From Brevibacillus_H sp041920465 (GTDB lineage: Bacteria > Bacillota > Bacilli > Brevibacillales > Brevibacillaceae), in the NCBI GenBank assembly GCA_041920465.1, contig JBHGXW010000072.1, positions 45,505-109,504 of the forward strand: a DNA stretch of 64,000 nt. The letters are read 5' to 3'. A program made the translations under genes and the position numbers. Below are positions 33,295-41,870 of the stretch, piece after piece (the stretch's first letter is position 1; each line of letters begins with the position of its first letter). The notes below the pieces were generated by a model that saw only the letters and a program-made list of their open reading frames with translations, searched no databases and was not told where the DNA came from.

Positions 33295-33912
33295 CTACAA
33301 ACCGGTGCTGTTTAAATCTTTTCTGGTTTTGCGAAAACAGGAGTACGACAGGATGGCAAGCAGAAGAACCACGAAGAAAATAGCCAGATTGCGCGAGATT
33401 AGATCAAACAGCTCATCCCATCTCTCTCCCAGCTGCCAGCCTAATGTAACGAACAAGGCGCTCCAAAACAAACCTCCCGTATAGGTAAACAGCATGAACG
33501 TCGGAAACGGAAGCTTGGTAATTCCGGCGAAATACGCGGTAAACTGCCGAACACCAGGGATAAAATACCCCAGCGGCAGCGCCCATTTGCCGACGCGGTT
33601 GAACCAATTTTCGGTTCGTTTATAGAGGGTATATCCCATTCCCAACCGCTTCCCGTACTTCTCAATGAACGGATATCCCAACAATCGTCCAATCCAGTAG
33701 GCTGCCGTCATCGCGCTGATGGAGCCAAAAAAGCAGGTAAGAAACGTCGGAACATAGAGAAGTTTACCGGTCGAAACCAGAAAGCCGGAGAAGACAAGCA
33801 GCGTCTCTTCAGGCAAAGGCATCCCGATGATTCCCCCAAAAAACAGAATGTACAGCGAAGCATATCCGTAATGCTCAATGTATCCGCCGAAAAGCTGCAC
33901 GAACTCCTGCAA
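33295..33912 (-). CDS. DedA-family membrane protein
   Basis: A 205-residue inner-membrane protein of the DedA/SNARE-associated superfamily, members of which flip undecaprenyl phosphate or other polar lipids. Hallmarks: GGIIGMPLPEETLLVFSG near the first re-entrant loop, GRLLGYPFIEKYGKRLG and the ALPLGYFIPGVRQFTAYFAG segment with the key Arg. Start is TTG 33912 with GGTGA upstream. It leads the DedA-DUF1232 unit and is divergent from phaQ. Confidence 0.9.
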   Translation of the reverse strand: MQEFVQLFGGYIEHYGYASLYILFFGGIIGMPLPEETLLVFSGFLVSTGKLLYVPTFLTCFFGSISAMTAAYWIGRLLGYPFIEKYGKRLGMGYTLYKRTENWFNRVGKWALPLGYFIPGVRQFTAYFAGITKLPFPTFMLFTYTGGLFWSALFVTLGWQLGERWDELFDLISRNLAIFFVVLLLAILSYSCFRKTRKDLNSTGL

Positions 33913-34015
33913 ACATCTTCACCACATTTCAAAGAGCTTTTTTCATCCCAACATCTATCCTCATTATGCCAAATCATAAAGGGAAAGCAAACCTGCTTCT
34001 ACTTTCAAGTTTTCT

Positions 34016-34044
34016 TTGACAATGGAAATAAATAAGTGTAAATT
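34016..34044 (+). promoter_or_regulatory. SigA promoter of the pha operon
   Basis: TTGACA (34016-34021), a 17-bp spacer and TAAATT (34039-34044), about 60 bp upstream of phaQ. Confidence 0.78.
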
Positions 34045-34048
34045 ACAC
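34036..34048. promoter_or_regulatory. Palindrome over the pha -10 box (candidate PhaQ operator)
   Basis: GTGTAA-A-TTACAC is a perfect inverted repeat covering the -10 box. A second smaller one, GTAT-T-ATAC, follows a few bases later. PhaQ proteins are PHB-responsive repressors, so this is the likely binding site. Confidence 0.6.
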
Positions 34049-34105
34049 ATAGGTAGTATTATACAGTAGCATGGAAATACGTGAAATGCAGAAGGAGGGT
34101 TTCCA

Positions 34106-34486
34106 TTGGATCAAGATATGGTGAAACCCATACGGAGCTGGTTGACACCTTACTTACTTCTCCTGTTACGTTCTTGGGAGACTCACGGATACGACTTGAT
34201 TCAAAAGCTTAGTTTGTTTGGATTTCCCACCGTTGATCAGGGAACCGTTTACCGGACTTTGCGTCAGCTGGAAAAAGAGGGATTTATCACATCCGCTTGG
34301 GACGCTGCCGACGGCGGTCCTGCCCGCCGGCTATACTCGATTACGGAAGCAGGCGAACAATTTTTGAAGCAATGGGCGAACGCGCTCGGAGAATATAACC
34401 GAATGCTGGAAAGCTTCTTCTCCCTTTACACCGGAAAGCCCTTGAAATCCCAATCTCCTCATGATCAAGACGAGGACGAACACTAA
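34106..34486 (+). CDS. phaQ: PhaQ, PadR-type PHB-responsive repressor
   Basis: A 126-residue PadR-family winged-helix regulator. The HTH and wing read YDLIQKLSLFGFPTVDQGTV and YRTLRQLEKEGFITSAW, and the context (phaR, phaC next) identifies it as PhaQ, which in Bacillus represses phasin and PHB genes until it binds the polymer. The start is a TTG at 34106 with AGGAGGG seven bases upstream. It is the first gene of the operon. Confidence 0.88.
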   Translation: MDQDMVKPIRSWLTPYLLLLLRSWETHGYDLIQKLSLFGFPTVDQGTVYRTLRQLEKEGFITSAWDAADGGPARRLYSITEAGEQFLKQWANALGEYNRMLESFFSLYTGKPLKSQSPHDQDEDEH

Positions 34487-34540
34487 CCTCGTCATTATCT
34501 CTTATCAATTTGGCCGTACAAGCCAATAGGAGGAATGGAT

Positions 34541-35062
34541 ATGGCAGAGCAGCATCAATTTTTTCCCTTGCAGCAAGCAATGTTCGATTTAATCGAGAAG
34601 CAATGGGCAGCAATCGCCAATTCCGCAGTCAAGACAGACGCATTTCCGGAATTCATGCAAGCATACTTGCAAGCGGCTGCTCACTGGCAAGAGACGTTAA
34701 CCAAAACCGGCAGCCAATGGTTGAACGCCATGAATCTGCCGACGCGTGAAGAGTTGTCCCGCTCGATTGAGCAGGTGATCCACCTGGAAGAAAAAGTGGA
34801 ACAACTTGAGGACAAGTTCGCTCAAATGGCTTCTCAGGATGCGCGAATCGTTTATTTGGAGCACGAGCTTTCGACGCTTCGCTCCGAATATGCGGCACTC
34901 TCATCCTCGTTTCATGCCTTGTCTGACAAGCTCGCCGCGTTGTGTGAAGTCAATGGTATCGTTGACGCAGCTAACAAAAATCAACCAGCCTCCACCACAT
35001 CAAAAACAAGGAAATCGAGCCGTGCCAAATCCAATACCGCTTCACCGGATTCTGCAAATTAA
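34541..35062 (+). CDS. phaR: PhaR subunit of class IV polyhydroxyalkanoate synthase
   Basis: A 173-residue helical protein that PhaC needs for activity in class IV synthases. It starts with the typical amphipathic region (FFPLQQAMFDLIEKQWA), then long coiled coil (LEEKVEQLEDKFAQM, YLEHELSTLRSEYAALSS) and a basic Ser/Thr/Lys tail. The ATG at 34541 is preferred to 34535 because AGGAGG needs that spacing. It overlaps phaC by 41 bp. Confidence 0.88.
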   Translation: MAEQHQFFPLQQAMFDLIEKQWAAIANSAVKTDAFPEFMQAYLQAAAHWQETLTKTGSQWLNAMNLPTREELSRSIEQVIHLEEKVEQLEDKFAQMASQDARIVYLEHELSTLRSEYAALSSSFHALSDKLAALCEVNGIVDAANKNQPASTTSKTRKSSRAKSNTASPDSAN

Positions 35063-36188
35063 CCTGCTGCGAATATGGGCCAGCCAACTCAGCCTGGGCG
35101 GGGCTTCCCATTTCCCAGGCGCTTCAGACCCAACGGACGAATCCTCCCGCTCGCTCGCCAGCCGGATCGAACAAGCTGCGAGACTTTTGGAGCAAGCGGA
35201 ATTGCCTGTGTTGGGTCCTACTCCCAAAGAGTTGATCTGGCGAAAAAATAAAAGCAGATTATACCGTTATACCAGCGGGAAAAGGCAGTTGGCCATCCCG
35301 CTTTTTGTCGTGTACGGATTAATCAACAAACCAACCATTCTGGATTTGACGGAACGGGAAAGTTTCATCGCGTATCTCATAAGCCAGGGATTTACGGTCT
35401 ATCTGCTTGATTGGGGGTTTTTTGGCCCTGAGGATGCCGGGATTGGGCTATCGGAGCTGCTTCTCCATTATTTACCGAGGGCCATTCGGGCGATGCAGAC
35501 GGCTGAAGAGAACCGCTCCTACCATCTGCTAGGATATTGTATGGGCGGAACGCTGGCTGCCGTCTGGACTGCCTGGTCAGCAGCGCAAGAAGCTCTCTCG
35601 CCAAAAAGCCTCAGTCTGCTGGCCGCTCCGGTTGATTTTCACCATACGGGGCTGATTGGCAAATGGCTGAAGGATGATCGGTTCAATCCGGCTTCGTGGA
35701 TGTCCAAAATAGAGAACGTGCCAGGAGAATGGCTGAAGTGGGGAAGCATGTGGACCCGGCCGTACGAGAACTTCTTTTTGCCGCTGAAACGATTGATCCT
35801 GCGCGGTGAAGAGGAAGAGTACTTCCAAAGGTGGCTCGCTTTGGACGCGTGGCTTCATGATAACGTACCATTCCCGAAAGCCGCCTTTGTTGACTGGATA
35901 CAATGTTTTTATCAAGAGAACCAATTGATCCAAAATCGTTTGAAGCTGGGAGCAGATACCGTGCGGCTTGACCGGATCACTTGTCCTTTGTTTGCCGTCA
36001 TTGCCGAAAAAGACGATCTTGTTACTCCTAAGCAAATAGAACCGCTGCTGACAGCCGTAAAAAGCGATCAAGTCTGCTCATATCGGGCTGAGTGCGGACA
36101 TGTCAGCATGGTGGTCGGCCCATACGCCCAAAAACAGGTGTGGCCTGCCGTTGTTAACTGGCTGCTTCACCATACACAAGATTCATAA
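35022..36188 (+). CDS. phaC: Class IV polyhydroxyalkanoate synthase PhaC
   Basis: A 388-residue synthase that polymerises 3-hydroxyacyl-CoA into PHB with PhaR. It carries the signature GLTPKE-type region (LGPTPKELIWRKNKSRLYRY), the lipase-like box GYCMGG with nucleophile Cys173, the catalytic Asp331 in EKDD and His360 in CGHVSMVVG. It starts at GTG 35022 inside phaR, with AGGA upstream, and is slightly longer at the N-terminus than the 361-residue Bacillus enzyme. No phaA/phaB precursor genes lie in the window. Confidence 0.92.
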   Translation: MPNPIPLHRILQINLLRIWASQLSLGGASHFPGASDPTDESSRSLASRIEQAARLLEQAELPVLGPTPKELIWRKNKSRLYRYTSGKRQLAIPLFVVYGLINKPTILDLTERESFIAYLISQGFTVYLLDWGFFGPEDAGIGLSELLLHYLPRAIRAMQTAEENRSYHLLGYCMGGTLAAVWTAWSAAQEALSPKSLSLLAAPVDFHHTGLIGKWLKDDRFNPASWMSKIENVPGEWLKWGSMWTRPYENFFLPLKRLILRGEEEEYFQRWLALDAWLHDNVPFPKAAFVDWIQCFYQENQLIQNRLKLGADTVRLDRITCPLFAVIAEKDDLVTPKQIEPLLTAVKSDQVCSYRAECGHVSMVVGPYAQKQVWPAVVNWLLHHTQDS

Positions 36189-36290
36189 GCGAGGAAAAAC
36201 AGGGAAAAGATTGCTTCCTCATGGCTTGAAACTCCAGTTTCGGTTATAATGAATATACTCTATTGTTTTAACGTAAGGAGATAAGCCATC

Positions 36291-36761
36291 ATGTGGAGAA
36301 ATATTTACCGCAGAATGAAATATGAATACTACAAGCTGATACGCATGAAAGGCGCTCCCTCTATTATTGCTCGAGGCTTTTCCATCGGAATCTTTTTGGA
36401 ATTTATCACGATTCCTACATTCGGCTTGGCCTTCTTCCTTTTGTATCCGATGAATCTGTTGTTTCGCTCCAGTTTCTCCGCTTCGCTCATCGGATTCGTC
36501 ATTGGCAAAGTTCTTCTTCCAGCTTTCATGCTGATCAATTTTAATCTGGGCAATATCATTATCGGCAATCCGATACAGGAACACCTCGAGAATCGTATGG
36601 GCTGGTTTGCGTGGGTAAGGCAAAACTTGCTGGTCTATTTGACCGGAAGCGCTGTCATGGGTATGGTTGTCGCTGTCGGCAGTTATTTTCTGATTTATTT
36701 GGGACTCTATTGGTATCGAAAAAAAAAGGCGCGCCGTCCTCTGGTTGAAGAACGCGCGTAA
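36291..36761 (+). CDS. DUF2062 membrane protein
   Basis: A 156-residue protein with about three hydrophobic segments (AFFLLYPMNLLF, VIGKVLLPAFMLINFNLG, MGMVVAVGSYFLIYLGLYW) and basic ends. The pattern GFSIGIFLEFITIPTFG matches DUF2062, a family of small inner-membrane proteins of unknown role. AAGGAG precedes the ATG. It is followed by a GC-rich hairpin that may terminate it. Confidence 0.82.
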   Translation: MWRNIYRRMKYEYYKLIRMKGAPSIIARGFSIGIFLEFITIPTFGLAFFLLYPMNLLFRSSFSASLIGFVIGKVLLPAFMLINFNLGNIIIGNPIQEHLENRMGWFAWVRQNLLVYLTGSAVMGMVVAVGSYFLIYLGLYWYRKKKARRPLVEERA

Positions 36762-36766
36762 GAAAA

Positions 36767-36816
36767 CCCGCCCGACTTATGCTAACACTGCGTTGGGCGG
36801 GGCCCCTTTTACGCTG
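36767..36816. repeat. Short member of the structured GC-rich repeat family; possible terminator
   Basis: It begins AGAAAACCCGCCCGAC and ends GTTGGGCGGGGCCCC, sharing both edges with the 113-bp repeats at 53.4 and 63.6 kb but with most of the inside missing. CCCGCCCGAC pairs with GTTGGGCGGG. It directly follows the DUF2062 gene. Confidence 0.6.
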
Positions 36817-36942
36817 CGCGCCCCTTTCAGGGGTATAGAAGCTTTTCACAGAAGCTTCTCATCTGACGACTCTGATTCCTTCCTTCACTCTCTTCACTTT
36901 GCCATGCCTTCACAAGGAACACGCAATGAGACGAAGCCCTTT

Positions 36943-37014
36943 CCTTTTCATAGCCGTTGGATGAAAGTTTAACCACTTTCATAATTTAAAGCAGTTAAAC
37001 TTTCTTTGTATAGC
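36943..37014. repeat. Repeat II, copy 1 (hairpin element)
   Basis: It starts CCTTTTCATAGCCGTTGGAT and contains an 11-bp stem GAAAGTTTAAC/GTTAAACTTTC. The same about 70-bp unit recurs at 63550-63619 with changes that keep the stem. Confidence 0.75.
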
Positions 37015-37064
37015 AAAAAAGACCGTACTCCTTGGTCCATGAAAGGAGTACGGTCTTTTTTGCT
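37013..37064. terminator. Strong bidirectional terminator
   Basis: AAAAGACCGTACTCCTT pairs perfectly with AAGGAGTACGGTCTTTT; T-runs follow on both strands. It serves the 74-residue gene on the minus strand. Confidence 0.92.
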
Positions 37065-37078
37065 TAAGAGCTTCCCGC

Positions 37079-37303
37079 TTACTTATTAAAAACGCCTTTT
37101 TCCCGAAGATTATCCATAATCTCGCTGACTGTGTATTTTTGATCCAGCAAAGACATAATATAATCGACCTGATCCATTTCCAGACCGGTTGCCCATAAAC
37201 TTTCACGCAGCAATACATCGTTGGAACGACGGAAATACGATTGCAGCGTACGCAATACGCGCCCCTCAAAGCTATTGCCTAGCATGAGTTCAGTCGTAGA
37301 CAT
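37079..37303 (-). CDS. Small hypothetical helical protein
   Basis: A 74-residue soluble protein, all-helical with charged helices (VLRTLQSYFRRSNDVLL, QVDYIMSLLDQKYTVSEIM). AGAGGTGG precedes the ATG and a strong terminator follows, so the gene is well supported. Not recognised. It sits just downstream of nadE but has its own end. Confidence 0.72.
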   Translation of the reverse strand: MSTTELMLGNSFEGRVLRTLQSYFRRSNDVLLRESLWATGLEMDQVDYIMSLLDQKYTVSEIMDNLREKGVFNK

Positions 37304-37437
37304 GCTCTTCCACCTCTTGCATCTTCAATTAGTCTGTTGACACATACATTCTATTATGACGGAAACCGCGCCCGGAATCAAGTGAACCTCAGCGTTTGCG
37401 CTCCATTAAAAATGGAGAGGATTCCCGTCCGCTTATC

Positions 37438-38190
37438 CTAAATTTCTGGCATCGGGCGGCGCTTGTGCTCAGAAATCCGGTGCAAGTATTCAATTCGTTC
37501 CAAAGCACGCGGCGAAGTTTCACCCGTGATCAACAGACGGTCTAGTTCTTCATAGGTAAAGCCCATTTCCTGTTCATCTGTTTGACCTTCCCACAGATCG
37601 GCAGAAGGCGCTTTGGTAATGATCGATTCCGGTATGCCCAGATGTTTGGCCACGATGCGTACTTCGTGCTTGGTCAAGCTGGCGACCGGATTAATATCAG
37701 CCAGACCGTCGCCGCCCTTCGTCATATATCCGACGTAGATTTCGCTTCGGTTGCAGGTGTCCACTACCAGGTATCCTTTCTGGTTGGCGATGGCATACAG
37801 TGACGTCATGCGCAGCCGTGCTTTTGTATTTCCTTTTGTCTTGTCGTCAAGCTCAAGAACCTTTTCGATCTCTTCGGTAATTGCGTCAAATGCGGAGCTT
37901 ACGGAAATGGTAACGAGATTCAGGTTGATCGCTTCTGCCAGTTTTTTGGCGTCCTCCGCATGGACGTCGAGTGAGTATGCCGGCAGCCAAACTCCGATTA
38001 CTCGGTCTCTGCCAAGCGCCCGTACACAAAGCGCTGCTGTCACCGCACTGTCGATACCGCCAGAAATGCCGACAACTGCTCCGCCCAGACCCTTGTCCAG
38101 AATCTGTTCGCGGATAAACGCTACCCGTTTCTCAATGTCTTGTTCAACATTTTCTTCGAAGTGCTTCAGATATTGTTCAAATTTCTCCAT
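37438..38190 (-). CDS. nadE: NH3-dependent NAD+ synthetase
   Basis: A 250-residue enzyme that turns nicotinate adenine dinucleotide, ATP and ammonia into NAD+. The PP-loop is VGISGGIDSAV (about residue 36). Other marks are NTKARLRMTSLYAIAN, DTCNRSEIYVGYMTKGGDG and KAPSADLWEGQTDE. No glutaminase domain is present, so it uses ammonia. ATG 38190 follows GGAGGG seven bases upstream. Confidence 0.94.
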   Translation of the reverse strand: MEKFEQYLKHFEENVEQDIEKRVAFIREQILDKGLGGAVVGISGGIDSAVTAALCVRALGRDRVIGVWLPAYSLDVHAEDAKKLAEAINLNLVTISVSSAFDAITEEIEKVLELDDKTKGNTKARLRMTSLYAIANQKGYLVVDTCNRSEIYVGYMTKGGDGLADINPVASLTKHEVRIVAKHLGIPESIITKAPSADLWEGQTDEQEMGFTYEELDRLLITGETSPRALERIEYLHRISEHKRRPMPEI

Positions 38191-38261
38191 TGGAATTCCC
38201 TCCAATTAACCCATCAATGGTATCATCCTAACATGTAGCCTAGCAGTAAGCAATCTGCCCA

Positions 38262-38302
38262 AACGAAAAAGATGCCTCCATCTTGAGCATGGAGCCATCT
38301 TT
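38262..38302 (-). terminator. Terminator of the pspC unit
   Basis: AAAGATGCCTCCAT pairs with ATGGAGCCATCTTT with one mismatch; on the minus strand it is followed by TTTTTCGTTT. Confidence 0.75.
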
Positions 38303-38308
38303 TGCCGA

Positions 38309-38479
38309 CTACCGTAAAACTTTTTGATTTGACACAACCAACATCTCTTCCAATTCTTCCACGTTCCGCTCCAATTCGCGAATGTCGTCCTCAATCAACT
38401 GTTTGAGGTGCTGCTTTTCGCGCAAAATTTTACGTGTCTGCTCCAAGCGTTGGTTCATGTCAAAAATTCCTAAATACAC
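38309..38479 (-). CDS. 56-residue coiled-coil protein next to pspC
   Basis: A frame from GTG 38479 to TAG 38309 encodes 56 residues. After VYLGIFDMNQ the rest is one heptad-rich helix (RLEQTRKILREKQ, IRELERNVEELEEML). GGGAGGG lies eight bases before the GTG and a terminator directly follows the stop. It lies 87 bp after pspC on the same strand, whose product also ends in a charged helix, so the two may pair. Too short for most gene callers. Confidence 0.65.
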   Translation of the reverse strand: MYLGIFDMNQRLEQTRKILREKQHLKQLIEDDIRELERNVEELEEMLVVSNQKVLR

Positions 38480-38566
38480 CGCCGTTCCCTCCCTATGTAG
38501 GATGCTACTTCCACCTTACAGGATATGCAGCGGGCGGCGAAATGTTGCCTTTTGGCATTCCAAATA

Positions 38567-38902
38567 TTATTGGAACTTGGCCAGTTCGGTACGCAGACGG
38601 ATCACTTCTTCCTGCAGCGCCCGCTTTTCGATCCGGTCAATATCACGATCCAGATCCGGGGATGTTTGTGCAGCGTAAAACCCGCCATACATCTCTTTAT
38701 CAAAGGAGTAGGGAGTAAACAGCGGCTCTTTCGGCATGATTAAGGCCAGCAAGAAATACAAGAGAAGCGGCACTCCTGTAAAGACGATCAGCAAGACGAC
38801 GGCCAGCCGAACCAGTGTAGAGTCGATTTCCAAGGCTTGGGCAATGCCCCCGCATACGCCAAACAATTTCTTGTCGGTTCGAGAACGGTATAAACGATTC
38901 AT
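38567..38902 (-). CDS. PspC-domain membrane protein
   Basis: A 111-residue protein with the PspC fold: RSRTDKKLFGVCGGIAQALE, then DSTLVRLAVVLLIVF, one or two membrane helices (GVPLLLYFLLALIMPKEP), and a C-terminal charged helix (DRDIDRIEKRALQEEV). PspC proteins sense or buffer envelope stress. GAAAGGAAGG precedes the ATG. No pspA lies next to it. Confidence 0.9.
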   Translation of the reverse strand: MNRLYRSRTDKKLFGVCGGIAQALEIDSTLVRLAVVLLIVFTGVPLLLYFLLALIMPKEPLFTPYSFDKEMYGGFYAAQTSPDLDRDIDRIEKRALQEEVIRLRTELAKFQ

Positions 38903-39035
38903 CTTAATTCCTTCCTTTCAATTTCCGGTAGGCTTGATACTTATATCCTAGCGAAAACGAACCATCCGCATAACTGGCTTGAGAGGGATTTGTCCTCCGT
39001 CTCAGGGCTGAGAACCTGACGGGATGCTGTGCAAG

Positions 39036-39650
39036 CTACTTGGGTTGGTACGTTGGACGCGGGCGGTCAAACGTCTCCCCGATCGTTCCGTAGGTGTGTC
39101 CGGCCAAGCGGCTGACGGGCGCATATTTGCCAATGTCAATTTTGCCTTCCCAATAAAGTTCGTCAGCTACATGCACATGAACGACTTCACCAATAATGAG
39201 ATCGGACGAGGCCGGTTCACCCAGCGTCACAATCTGGTTCAGTCGGCACTCAAAATGAATCCGCGACTCTTGCAAACGCGGCGGTTTGACAGCCTGAGAA
39301 GAGATCGGGGTAAGCCCAATCTCCTCCACTTCGCTTACATCCGGGGGATAGTCGGCAGAGCTTTGGTTAACAGAGTCAACATTGGACATATCCACCATAT
39401 TGACGACGAATTCACCCGTTTCCGAGATGTTGCGGGCTGTATCTTTCATCACCTGGCCTGCTTTACGCGAAACGGCAATCGAGATCATCATCGGGTCAAT
39501 ACAAGCCACGTTAAAATAACTGAACGGAGCGGCATTTACCACACCGCTTTGACTCATCGAGGTAACCCAGGCAATCGGACGGGGAACCACGCAGCCGATC
39601 AGCAGCTTATATTTGTCTTGACGCTGGATAGTATGAATGGCAATTTCCAT
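39036..39650 (-). CDS. Flavin reductase-like (DIM6/NTAB) FMN-binding protein
   Basis: A 204-residue split-barrel flavoprotein. The core GCVVPRPIAWVTSMSQSG, NAAPFSYFNVACIDPMM and SETGEFVVNMV are typical of flavin reductase-like domains that bind FMN. It is the last gene of the FAH-HGD-flavoprotein unit (17 bp after the HGD gene), so a role in aromatic catabolism is likely but its reaction is not known. AAGGGGG precedes the ATG. Confidence 0.87.
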   Translation of the reverse strand: MEIAIHTIQRQDKYKLLIGCVVPRPIAWVTSMSQSGVVNAAPFSYFNVACIDPMMISIAVSRKAGQVMKDTARNISETGEFVVNMVDMSNVDSVNQSSADYPPDVSEVEEIGLTPISSQAVKPPRLQESRIHFECRLNQIVTLGEPASSDLIIGEVVHVHVADELYWEGKIDIGKYAPVSRLAGHTYGTIGETFDRPRPTYQPK

Positions 39651-39667
39651 TGAAATCGTTCCCCCTT

Positions 39668-40831
39668 CTACTTCTTGGCTGGCAGCCAGCTGTACATATA
39701 GTCTGCATCTTCAATCGCCAAAGCTTGCCGTGTCATCTTCAACGGCTGAAATGTATCCACCATGACTGCCAGCTCTTGTGTTTCTTTTTTGCCGATGCTT
39801 GCTTCAATTTTGCCGGGATGCGGACCATGCGGAATGCCCATCGGATGCAGCGTAATCGATCCTTCAAAAATGCCGTTTCGGCTCATGAAATTGCCGGCAA
39901 CGTAATAGAGCACCTCGTCGCTCTCCACGTTGCTGTGGTAGTACGGCGCCGGAATCGCCTCCGGATGGTAGTCATAGAGTCGGGGGACAAAGGAACAGAC
40001 GACAAAGTTTTGTCCGGCGAACGTTTGATGCACAGGAGGCGGTTGATGGATTCGGCCGGTAATCGGTTCGAAATCGTGGATGGAGAGCGCATAAGGATAC
40101 AAATAGCCATCCCAGCCAACCACGTCAAACGGATGAAAGTCAAACTGATAGCTGTACAAAGCGTTGCCTTTTTTCACCCGCACCTCAAAATTCCCGCATT
40201 CGGTGTGCGTATCAAGACGATCAGGCAGCCGGATGTCCCGTTCGCAAAATGGCGAATGTTCCAATAATTGACCATGCTCGTTGCGGTACCGTTTCGGAGG
40301 GGCAATCTCGTTATCCGATTCGATGACGAGAAATCTGCTTTTCTCCGTGGAGGGAACGAGGCGATAAGTGGTCCCGATCGGTATGACCAGATAATCACCC
40401 GGTTGATAGAGAATGGTTCCAAAGATCGTTTGCAGTTCGCCTTCCCCTTCATGAACGAACACCAGCTCGTCTCCGTCCGCATTTCGATAGAAGTAGTTCA
40501 TCGGCTCTGTCGGAATCGACACCCCCATCACCAAATCCTGATTGCCCAACAGATAACGGCGTCCGAGAATCGGGTCTCCTCCGGCAGGCAGATCAAAGGT
40601 AACAAAGTGGCGATGCTTCAGCACGTCTGATTCCACATATTGAAGGTCAAGGTCGGCAAACTTCTTTGCTTCCCTTACCTGTGTGGGCGGGTTGTGATGA
40701 TAAAGAATCGATTGAATGCCGGAAAAGCCTTTGGTGCCCATCACCTGCTCGCGGTAAAGCTCGCCATTTGGTTTGTAAAACGTCGTATGGCGTTTTTTCG
40801 GAACATTCCCCATGCGATGATAAAACGGCAT
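39668..40831 (-). CDS. hmgA: Homogentisate 1,2-dioxygenase
   Basis: A 387-residue cupin-type Fe(II) dioxygenase that opens the ring of homogentisate to maleylacetoacetate in tyrosine and phenylalanine degradation. The C-terminal region holds the iron ligands in PYYHSNVESDE and HPMGIPHGPHPG, and the cupin-like N-terminal half has FVHEGEGELQTIFG. The length fits the short Firmicute form. It lies 12 bp after the fumarylacetoacetase-like gene. GGGAGG precedes the ATG. Confidence 0.93.
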   Translation of the reverse strand: MPFYHRMGNVPKKRHTTFYKPNGELYREQVMGTKGFSGIQSILYHHNPPTQVREAKKFADLDLQYVESDVLKHRHFVTFDLPAGGDPILGRRYLLGNQDLVMGVSIPTEPMNYFYRNADGDELVFVHEGEGELQTIFGTILYQPGDYLVIPIGTTYRLVPSTEKSRFLVIESDNEIAPPKRYRNEHGQLLEHSPFCERDIRLPDRLDTHTECGNFEVRVKKGNALYSYQFDFHPFDVVGWDGYLYPYALSIHDFEPITGRIHQPPPVHQTFAGQNFVVCSFVPRLYDYHPEAIPAPYYHSNVESDEVLYYVAGNFMSRNGIFEGSITLHPMGIPHGPHPGKIEASIGKKETQELAVMVDTFQPLKMTRQALAIEDADYMYSWLPAKK

Positions 40832-40843
40832 AACTCTTCCTCC

Positions 40844-41779
40844 CTATCTGTTGTTTGGGCCAATCGTATTGCGCAGAACACCCAGACGCTCAATTTCCAA
40901 CTCCACAACATCGCCCGGCTGAAGCCAGCCATATTCGTTGGCCCCCAATTCCAGAATGCAGCCGGTTCCCACTGTGCCCGAGCCGATGACATCTCCGGGA
41001 TAAAGCGGGCAATCAGCCGAGGCACGGGCGATCATCTCGGCAAAGGTGAACGTAATCTCGCGAAAATTGCCACGCGAATACTCCTTGCCATTCACCCTGG
41101 CAACCATCGTCAAATCGTAACGGTCTCCCTCTTTGCTTGGCAAGCGGACATCTGCCAGTTCATCCGGGGTTACCAGATACGGCCCGATGGAAGTGGCAAA
41201 ATCTTTGCCTTTGGCCGGGCCCAGCCCTACCTTCACTTCTTCCCGTTGAATGTCGCGGGCGCTCCAGTCATTCAGAATACAGAAGCCGGCAATGCAGGAA
41301 TCCGCCTCCTCCACGGGGATATCCACTCCGCCTTTGCCGATGATGCAGGCCAGCTCCAGTTCATAATCGAGCTCTTCGCTTCTTTTTGGTTTGGGCACTA
41401 CCTCATCCGTTCCCAGCATCACCGCCGGATTAGAGAAATAAAACACGGGAAACTGATACCACTCCGGAACCATTGATAAGCCCCGTCGCTCCCGGCATGT
41501 TCTCACATGCGATTCAAACGCGTAAAAATCCCGGAAGCTGGCCGGACGGGGAAGCGGCGGGCCCAGCTTGATTTGATCCGGCGGAATCAGACGTTCCTTT
41601 TCAACAGACAAACCAGCCAGCATTTGCCGCCAATGATCCCAGTGATGAAGCAGCTGCTGCATCTGGCTCGGCCCCTGGATACTGGAATTGCCAATGTCAA
41701 TAATGCCTTGCTCGCAGAATAAACCGGTACGCCATTCTGTTTGGCTGGCATGTTGCAGTTGATAGCTCACCAATTTCAT
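40844..41779 (-). CDS. Fumarylacetoacetate hydrolase family protein
   Basis: A 311-residue FAH-family protein predicted to cleave fumarylacetoacetate to fumarate and acetoacetate, the step after homogentisate ring opening. The metal site is in LDYELELACIIGKGG and CILNDWSARDIQ, and the C-terminus has SGTVGTGCILELG. First gene of the FAH-HGD-flavoprotein operon. GGGAGG precedes the ATG by about 17 bases, with a closer GGAAGG. No 4-hydroxyphenylpyruvate dioxygenase gene is adjacent. Confidence 0.9.
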   Translation of the reverse strand: MKLVSYQLQHASQTEWRTGLFCEQGIIDIGNSSIQGPSQMQQLLHHWDHWRQMLAGLSVEKERLIPPDQIKLGPPLPRPASFRDFYAFESHVRTCRERRGLSMVPEWYQFPVFYFSNPAVMLGTDEVVPKPKRSEELDYELELACIIGKGGVDIPVEEADSCIAGFCILNDWSARDIQREEVKVGLGPAKGKDFATSIGPYLVTPDELADVRLPSKEGDRYDLTMVARVNGKEYSRGNFREITFTFAEMIARASADCPLYPGDVIGSGTVGTGCILELGANEYGWLQPGDVVELEIERLGVLRNTIGPNNR

Positions 41780-41805
41780 CCTTCCGTAGCACCTCCCTGG
41801 ACTTT

Positions 41806-41852
41806 GCCCACCCGGCCATATACCTGACGCTGTGCCGAGCGGGGGCCCTTTT
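41806..41852. repeat. Short GC-rich hairpin related to the structured repeat family
   Basis: GCCCACCCGGC at one edge and GAGCGGGGGCCC at the other close a hairpin whose edges resemble the 113-bp repeats. It lies in the leader of the FAH operon. Confidence 0.4.
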
Positions 41853-41870
41853 CCCTATGAAACATATAAA

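Noticed and set aside
36745..36972. 75-codon ORF spanning the 36.8 kb repeats
   Set aside because: It runs through hairpin repeats and has no ribosome binding site.
38988..39030. CTGAGAACCTGA resembling part of a TPP riboswitch
   Set aside because: Only the short core words match; the rest of the thi-box is missing, the strand is opposite to the flanking genes, and no thiamine gene is near.
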